Part shown: piece after piece, positions 36,444-40,157 of the stretch
How positions within the stretch are numbered: position 1 is the first letter of the stretch
Layout: the number at the start of each line of letters is the position of its first letter
DNA from: CAZOJJ01 sp964580105
Lineage (GTDB): Bacteria > Bacteroidota > Rhodothermia > Rhodothermales > Rubricoccaceae
Direction: 5' to 3'
Assembly: GCA_964580105.1 (NCBI GenBank)
Contig: CAZOJJ010000027.1
Coordinates: 1-40,157, forward strand
DNA length: 40,157 nt
Position numbers and translations under genes: made by a program
The notes under the pieces: generated by a model
What the model saw: the letters and a program-made list of their open reading frames with translations, nothing else
Databases searched by the model: none
What the model was told of the DNA's origin: nothing

Positions 36444-36881
36444 TCAGCGCTCGGAGAGGTTGCGGAGCAGCTTCTCGGTCTCCTCCTTGTGCTTCGTCTC
36501 GTCGCTGATGATGCCGTCGAGGTCGGCGGCGAGGCCGTAGTCCTCGAAGGCCTCGGCCTGCTTGCGGCGCTCGACGTAGCGCCGGATCGTCTCGGTCTCG
36601 GCGTCGAGCACCATCCGGAGCATTTCGTCGGCCGAACTCGGGAGGTCCAGGGCGGCCGGTTGCGTCGTGGGCGTGCCGCCGAGGGCGGTGATCTTGTCGG
36701 CGAGGAACTGCGCGTGCTGCAACTCCTCGGGGATCTCGGCCTCGAAGAACCCCTTGAGCATGGGGCGGTGGATGCCGCTCACCATCGCCGCGAACGAGTT
36801 GTACATGACGATGGCCTGGTACTCGTGCGCGAGGTCGTCGTTGAGGCCGTCGATGAGCGTCTGCTTGTCGGCGTCGGGCAT
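36444..36881 (-). CDS. Ferritin-like diiron protein (bacterioferritin/rubrerythrin fold)
   Basis: The 145-residue four-helix protein carries a complete set of candidate diiron ligands: Glu20 (AHEYQA), Glu53 and His56 (PEELQHAQ), Glu95/Glu97 (DAETETIRRY), Glu128 and His131 (SDETKHKEE). The spacing fits bacterioferritin-like proteins, but the chain is shorter than typical Bfr and I see no clear haem methionine. Iron storage or peroxide detoxification is likely. The ATG at 36881 is supported by alignment. The leader is long (about 90 nt) if the TACCTTTC box is its promoter. It is divergent from the S46 peptidase. Confidence 0.85.
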   Translation of the reverse strand: MPDADKQTLIDGLNDDLAHEYQAIVMYNSFAAMVSGIHRPMLKGFFEAEIPEELQHAQFLADKITALGGTPTTQPAALDLPSSADEMLRMVLDAETETIRRYVERRKQAEAFEDYGLAADLDGIISDETKHKEETEKLLRNLSER

Positions 36882-36971
36882 GGCGGAGAGGGGTTGGAAG
36901 AAGGGGAAGGGGCCTGTACACCCGGCAGGGCCGCCCGAGGTTCTGCACGACGTGGCGGCGGAGACGGGGCG

Positions 36972-36981
36972 TAGAAAGGTA
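36972..36981 (-). promoter_or_regulatory. Putative promoter element of the ferritin-like gene (TACCTTTCTA)
   Basis: On the minus strand TACCTTTCTA fits TAnnTTnn and is identical over ten bases to the element before the divergent S46 gene at 37069-37078. It lies 92 nt before the ferritin-like ATG. Confidence 0.5.
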
Positions 36982-37068
36982 CGGGGGCCCCGCGAAGGGG
37001 TGTTCCGGCGCGAGGTGTAGGGCCGAGTCCTACGCCGACCGGCCCGCGCCTGTCTTGCCGGTCGGTGT

Positions 37069-37078
37069 TACCTTTCTA
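37069..37078 (+). promoter_or_regulatory. Putative promoter element of the S46 peptidase gene (TACCTTTCTA)
   Basis: TACCTTTCTA fits TAnnTTnn; the TACCTTTC core ends 26 nt before the ATG at 37103. Confidence 0.55.
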
Positions 37079-37102
37079 GCAGGATCCAGCCCTTCCTCGC
37101 CC

Positions 37103-39157
37103 ATGCGCCGACTGCTCCTCCTCGTTCTCCTCGCCCTCCCGCTGGCGGCCTCCGCCCAGCCCACGTTCGACGCCGACACGGTCCAGGCCGGGCGCCTCGA
37201 CGGCGGCAAGATGTGGCTGTTCGAGGACCCGCCCTACGACTACCTCGCCGAGGCCTACGACTTCCGCCCCGACGCCGCCTGGTTCGAGCACGCCCGCCTC
37301 GCCGCGCTCCGCATGCCCGGCTGCTCCGCCTCGTTCGTCTCGCCGCACGGCCTCGTCGCCACCAACCATCACTGCGCGCAGGGCAGCGTGATCCGTGTGG
37401 ACCGCGGTAACGAGGGGCTCCTCGACGCCGGGTTTTACGCCCGCTCGCTGGAGGAGGAGCGGCCCGTGCCGGGCATGTACATGGACCAGCTCGTCGCCAT
37501 CGAGGACGTGACCGACGAGGTGCTCGGCCTCATCGACGGCGGCCTCGACGCGGACTCCGCCGCCGCGACGGCGCAGGCGCGCGTGCTGGCCGACCTCGGC
37601 GGCGAGGAGGCCGGCTTCGTCGTCCAACTCGTCCCGCTCTACAACGGCGGGCGCTACTCCGCCTACACCTTCAAGCGCCACACCGACGTACGGCTCGTGA
37701 TGGCGCCCGAGAAGGCGCTCGGCTTCTTCGGCGGCGACCCCGACAACTTCACCTACCCCCGCTACGCGCTCGACTTCGCCTTCTTCCGCATCTACGACGC
37801 GGACGGCGCCCCCTTGGAGCCCGAGCACTACTTCCCGCTCAGCGCCGAGGGCGTTGCCCCCGGCGACCTCGTCTTCGTGATCGGCAACCCCGGCTCGACG
37901 AGCCGCGGCCTCACCGTCGCCCAGCTGGAGACCGTCCGGGACATCCAGGTGCCGACGATGCTCCGCTTCCTCGACAGCCGCCTCGACGCCCTTCGCGCGT
38001 ACCTCGCCACCGGCCCGGAGAATCCCGACGCCGTCCGCGGCCAGATCTTCGGCCTCTCGAACTCGCAGAAGGCCTACCGCGGCCGCCGCGACGCGCTGAG
38101 CGACGCGTACATCCTCGCCCGCCGCGCCGCCGCGGAGCGCGACTTCCGCGCCGCCGGCCCCGAGGCGGGCGCGCTCATTGACCGGATGGCCGAGCTCCAG
38201 GCTCGGCGGAGGGAGTGGCTCCCGCAGGCCCGCACCTTCCAGATGCTCTTCAACGGCGGCTACGGCGCCGCCACCCTTCTCCGCGCCCGCGCCGCCTACC
38301 AGGCGATGCAGAGCGACCGGCCGGAGTTCGGGGCCGTCCGCGAGATTCAGGACCGGCCGGACGTGGTCGAGCGCGCCTACCTCGCCGACGACCTCGCCCT
38401 CCTCCGCGACTACTTCGCGGCAATCGGCGAGCCGCCTCCGGCCCTGCTCGAAGGCAAGGTCATGGGGGCCGCCGCCGAGCGGCTGCTGGCAGAGTCGGCG
38501 CTGGCCTCCGCCGAGGGCGCCGCTGCCGCCATCGAGGCGGGCACGCTGACGATGGACGACCCCGCTGTGCAACTCGTCGCCGCCATCGCCGACGATGCCG
38601 AGGCGTTCGCGGAGGCGATGGGCGAGATCGCGGCCGAGGAGCGCGCCCTCGCCCAACGGCTCGGCCGCGCCCGCTTCGCCGCCTACGGCAACGCCGTCCC
38701 GCCGGACGCCACGTTCTCGCTCCGGTTCACCGACGGCGTCGTCCGGGGCTACGAGTACAACGGCACGCTCGCCCCGCCTATGACCACGCTCCACGGGCTC
38801 TACGACCGCTACTACGCCTTCTGCGAGGCAGCCGGCATGGAGCCGTGCGACTGGGACCTCCCCGCCCGCTGGCTCGACGAGGCCGGCGAGGTGGACCGGG
38901 GCACGCCCGTCAACTTCGTCTCCACCTCGGACACCATCGGCGGCAACTCCGGCAGCCCGGTGCTCAACCGCGACCTCGAACTCGTCGGCCTCAACTTCGA
39001 CCGCACCATCGAGGGCCTCGCCCGCGACTTCATCTACCTGCCCGACCGGGGGCGCAACGTGATGGTGGACGTGCGCGTCGTCCTCGAAGCGCTCACCGAG
39101 GTCTACGACATGGACGACCTCGCCGCCGAGCTGACCGAAGGGACGCTGCGCGAGTAG
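37103..39157 (+). CDS. S46 family dipeptidyl-peptidase, DPP11-like (secreted)
   Basis: The 684-residue serine peptidase has a signal peptide, MRRLLLLVLLALPLAASA, with likely cleavage before Gln19, so it acts in the periplasm. The catalytic His lies in ATNHHCAQG (His89/90) and nucleophile Ser616 in IGGNSGSPVLNRD; GGDPDNFTYPRYALDF fits the region of the catalytic Asp. The residue 18 places after the nucleophile is Arg634 (LNFDRTIEG). In Porphyromonas DPP11 this position is Arg673 (Ser655 + 18) and selects Asp/Glu at P1, whereas DPP7 has Gly. Acidic P1 preference is therefore predicted. Length is close to that of family members. The ATG at 37103 starts the signal peptide. Confidence 0.94.
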   Translation: MRRLLLLVLLALPLAASAQPTFDADTVQAGRLDGGKMWLFEDPPYDYLAEAYDFRPDAAWFEHARLAALRMPGCSASFVSPHGLVATNHHCAQGSVIRVDRGNEGLLDAGFYARSLEEERPVPGMYMDQLVAIEDVTDEVLGLIDGGLDADSAAATAQARVLADLGGEEAGFVVQLVPLYNGGRYSAYTFKRHTDVRLVMAPEKALGFFGGDPDNFTYPRYALDFAFFRIYDADGAPLEPEHYFPLSAEGVAPGDLVFVIGNPGSTSRGLTVAQLETVRDIQVPTMLRFLDSRLDALRAYLATGPENPDAVRGQIFGLSNSQKAYRGRRDALSDAYILARRAAAERDFRAAGPEAGALIDRMAELQARRREWLPQARTFQMLFNGGYGAATLLRARAAYQAMQSDRPEFGAVREIQDRPDVVERAYLADDLALLRDYFAAIGEPPPALLEGKVMGAAAERLLAESALASAEGAAAAIEAGTLTMDDPAVQLVAAIADDAEAFAEAMGEIAAEERALAQRLGRARFAAYGNAVPPDATFSLRFTDGVVRGYEYNGTLAPPMTTLHGLYDRYYAFCEAAGMEPCDWDLPARWLDEAGEVDRGTPVNFVSTSDTIGGNSGSPVLNRDLELVGLNFDRTIEGLARDFIYLPDRGRNVMVDVRVVLEALTEVYDMDDLAAELTEGTLRE

Positions 39158-39189
39158 CCGCAGGCGCGTGGGTAAGCGGGTATGCGTGC

Positions 39190-39216
39190 AGGAGGGGACG
39201 CGGCGCGTCCCCTCCT
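39190..39216. terminator. Strong hairpin between the convergent S46 and outer-membrane protein genes
   Basis: AGGAGGGGACGC (39190-39201) pairs perfectly with GCGTCCCCTCCT (39205-39216) around a GGC loop. The right arm runs into the TAG stop codon of the minus-strand gene. It is G+C-rich, without a T-tract, and probably serves both genes. Confidence 0.75.
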
Positions 39217-39895
39217 ACTCGTCCTCCTTCTTCTCCTCGCGCGTGAGGTAGAACTGCCAGCCGACGCTGACGAAGCCGCCGCTGGCGTTGAGCGAGCGCG
39301 GCCAGCCGGCCGGGAGCTGCGGCGCGTCCCAGGTCAGGCTCTCGAACTCGCGGTGCCGGTAGCTGGCCTCCACGTAGAGCCCCGAGAGCGGGCCGGTGTT
39401 CACGTACGCACCGACCGCCGCGCCGAGCTCGAACGTCTCGCCGCTGACCGGCACCGTCGTTCCGTCCGGCAGGTAGCCCCGCGCGTTCCAGAGGGTGAGC
39501 ACGCCGAAGTTGGCCCCCACGTAAGGCATGATCGGGCTCGTCTCGGGGAGGCCCAGCTGCGAGGCGTAGACCGAGATCGTGGGCAGCGAGCGGAGTGAGG
39601 TGCGGAGGTCGAGGCTCGGCTCGGTCGCCCGGAAGCCCTGCACCACGTTCGTGCCCAGCGCCAGCTCGAAGGCGGTCCCGTCGGTGCCGGGCAGGTTGAT
39701 GAGCACCTCGGCGCCGCCGCCGTACAGGCTGCCCTCGGCGGTCCCCTGGATGTCGTCCTCGGAGACGAGCCGGCCCATCTGTCCGTAGAAGACGATGGCG
39801 TTGACGTTGTCGAAGAGGTCGTCGAGGACGGTGAAGAACTGGGCGCGGGCGGGCGTGGCGGTGGCCAGGACCAGCGCGGCGAGGAGCAGGCGCAT
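39215..39895 (-). CDS. Predicted outer-membrane beta-barrel protein
   Basis: The 226-residue protein has a signal peptide (MRLLLAALVLATATPARA, cleavage before Gln). The mature part alternates hydrophobic and polar residues in strand-like blocks, with Gly/Tyr-rich segments such as FELGAAVGAYVNTG, LYVEASYRHREF and GFVSVGWQFYL near the C-terminus, typical of small outer-membrane barrels. The ending is charged (EEKKEDE), which is unusual because many barrels end in an aromatic residue. No family was recognised with certainty. The ATG at 39895 is preferred because the signal peptide begins there. Confidence 0.75.
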   Translation of the reverse strand: MRLLLAALVLATATPARAQFFTVLDDLFDNVNAIVFYGQMGRLVSEDDIQGTAEGSLYGGGAEVLINLPGTDGTAFELALGTNVVQGFRATEPSLDLRTSLRSLPTISVYASQLGLPETSPIMPYVGANFGVLTLWNARGYLPDGTTVPVSGETFELGAAVGAYVNTGPLSGLYVEASYRHREFESLTWDAPQLPAGWPRSLNASGGFVSVGWQFYLTREEKKEDE

Positions 39896-39930
39896 GGGGG
39901 AGCGGACGGACGACGAGGAGGATCGTGGAT

Positions 39931-39938
39931 CCAGTCTA
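39931..39938 (-). promoter_or_regulatory. Possible -7 element of the outer-membrane protein gene (TAGACTGG)
   Basis: On the minus strand TAGACTGG deviates once from TAnnTTnn and ends 35 nt before the ATG at 39895. Confidence 0.35.
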
Positions 39939-40102
39939 CGGCAGAGGCCGCGAATCCGGGCAGCCTCCGGCAGGGGGCGGCCCCGGTGAAAAACCCCAAT
40001 TCTCTCGGAAGACGAAACGGCCCCTCGGTCCTCCTGCGTCCAAGCCGCTCCCTGCTCTCGCGCCCGAGGGCGTTCGGCCCTCTCCATTCGTCCCCCGACC
40101 CC

Positions 40103-40147
40103 ATGCGCGTTGCCCTTATGCGCGTTGCCCTTATGCGCGTTGCCCTT
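40103..40147. repeat. 15-bp tandem repeat, 3 exact copies, each with an in-frame ATG
   Basis: ATGCGCGTTGCCCTT occurs three times head to tail. Each copy encodes MRVAL, so the array offers three in-frame start codons for the CDS that runs off the window. Confidence 0.97.
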
Positions 40148-40157
40148 CGGCTGGGTG
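40103..40157 (+). CDS. Start of a CDS running past the window end (MRVAL repeat N-terminus)
   Basis: Translation from 40103 gives MRVALMRVALMRVALRLG, open to the window end. The first ATG follows a C/T-rich leader (TCCCCCGACCCC) like those of other genes here. The basic-plus-hydrophobic composition suits a signal peptide or a short alpha/beta N-terminus. Starting at the last copy (40133) would give MRVALRLG, which is just as plausible. The function is unknown because only the first 18 codons are visible. Confidence 0.45.
   Translation, partial: MRVALMRVALMRVALRLG

Overview
The window is about 70% G+C. It looks like a draft-assembly scaffold piece from a marine or halophilic Rhodothermota/Bacteroidota-type bacterium (Rubricoccaceae or Salinibacter relatives are my best guess). 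The reasons are the S46 dipeptidyl-peptidase, the TM-anchored MutS-like protein, start codons preceded by C/T-rich leaders rather than purine-rich Shine-Dalgarno sequences, and many copies of a TAnnTTnn element 20-35 nt upstream of start codons, which resembles the Bacteroidota -7 promoter box. The lineage is an inference; no rRNA or tRNA gene was seen.

Layout. 1-1466: a 15-bp tandem repeat, a stand-alone PolX-type helix-hairpin-helix protein, two more short tandem arrays bracketing a 100-N scaffold gap, and a decayed IS3-family orfA. 1467-20087: an alpha-glucan/trehalose island. One minus-strand operon runs glgE, treS-mak fusion, glgB, glgC, glgM (glgA-like). A second runs malQ, treZ, treY. 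glgX lies between them on the plus strand. 20292-22736: a copA-type Cu+ ATPase whose start lies in a 13-bp tandem repeat. 22852-27977: etfB, etfA, a truncated GIY-YIG nuclease remnant, fixC, fixX and a glutaryl-CoA-dehydrogenase-like gene. 27984-31858: a membrane-anchored MutS-like ATPase and a divergent ABC exporter. 31875-33027: a DoxX-like membrane protein divergent from a SufR-like regulator, with a CAAC-N6-GTTG site between them. 33049-39895: a large PLP-dependent decarboxylase, a stand-alone LigD-type polymerase domain, a ferritin-like protein, a secreted S46 peptidase with DPP11-type specificity residue, and a predicted outer-membrane protein. At the very end a CDS begins with three tandem 15-bp copies, each carrying an in-frame ATG.

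How the genes work together. GlgC makes ADP-glucose. The GT4 enzyme most resembles actinobacterial GlgM, which makes maltose-1-phosphate. The TreS-Mak fusion makes the same intermediate from trehalose via maltose. GlgE polymerises it and GlgB branches the product. GlgX, MalQ and TreY/TreZ take the glucan apart or turn it back into trehalose, so the island encodes an almost closed glucan-trehalose cycle. The EtfBA-FixCX-GCDH cluster forms a second unit that passes electrons from acyl-CoA oxidation to quinone.

The most interesting non-coding signals are the SufR-type operator overlapping a promoter, the uniform -7 motif catalogue, short tandem repeats (7-15 bp) placed on or next to start codons, stop codons embedded in hairpin arms, and nested inverted repeats between glgE and glgX.
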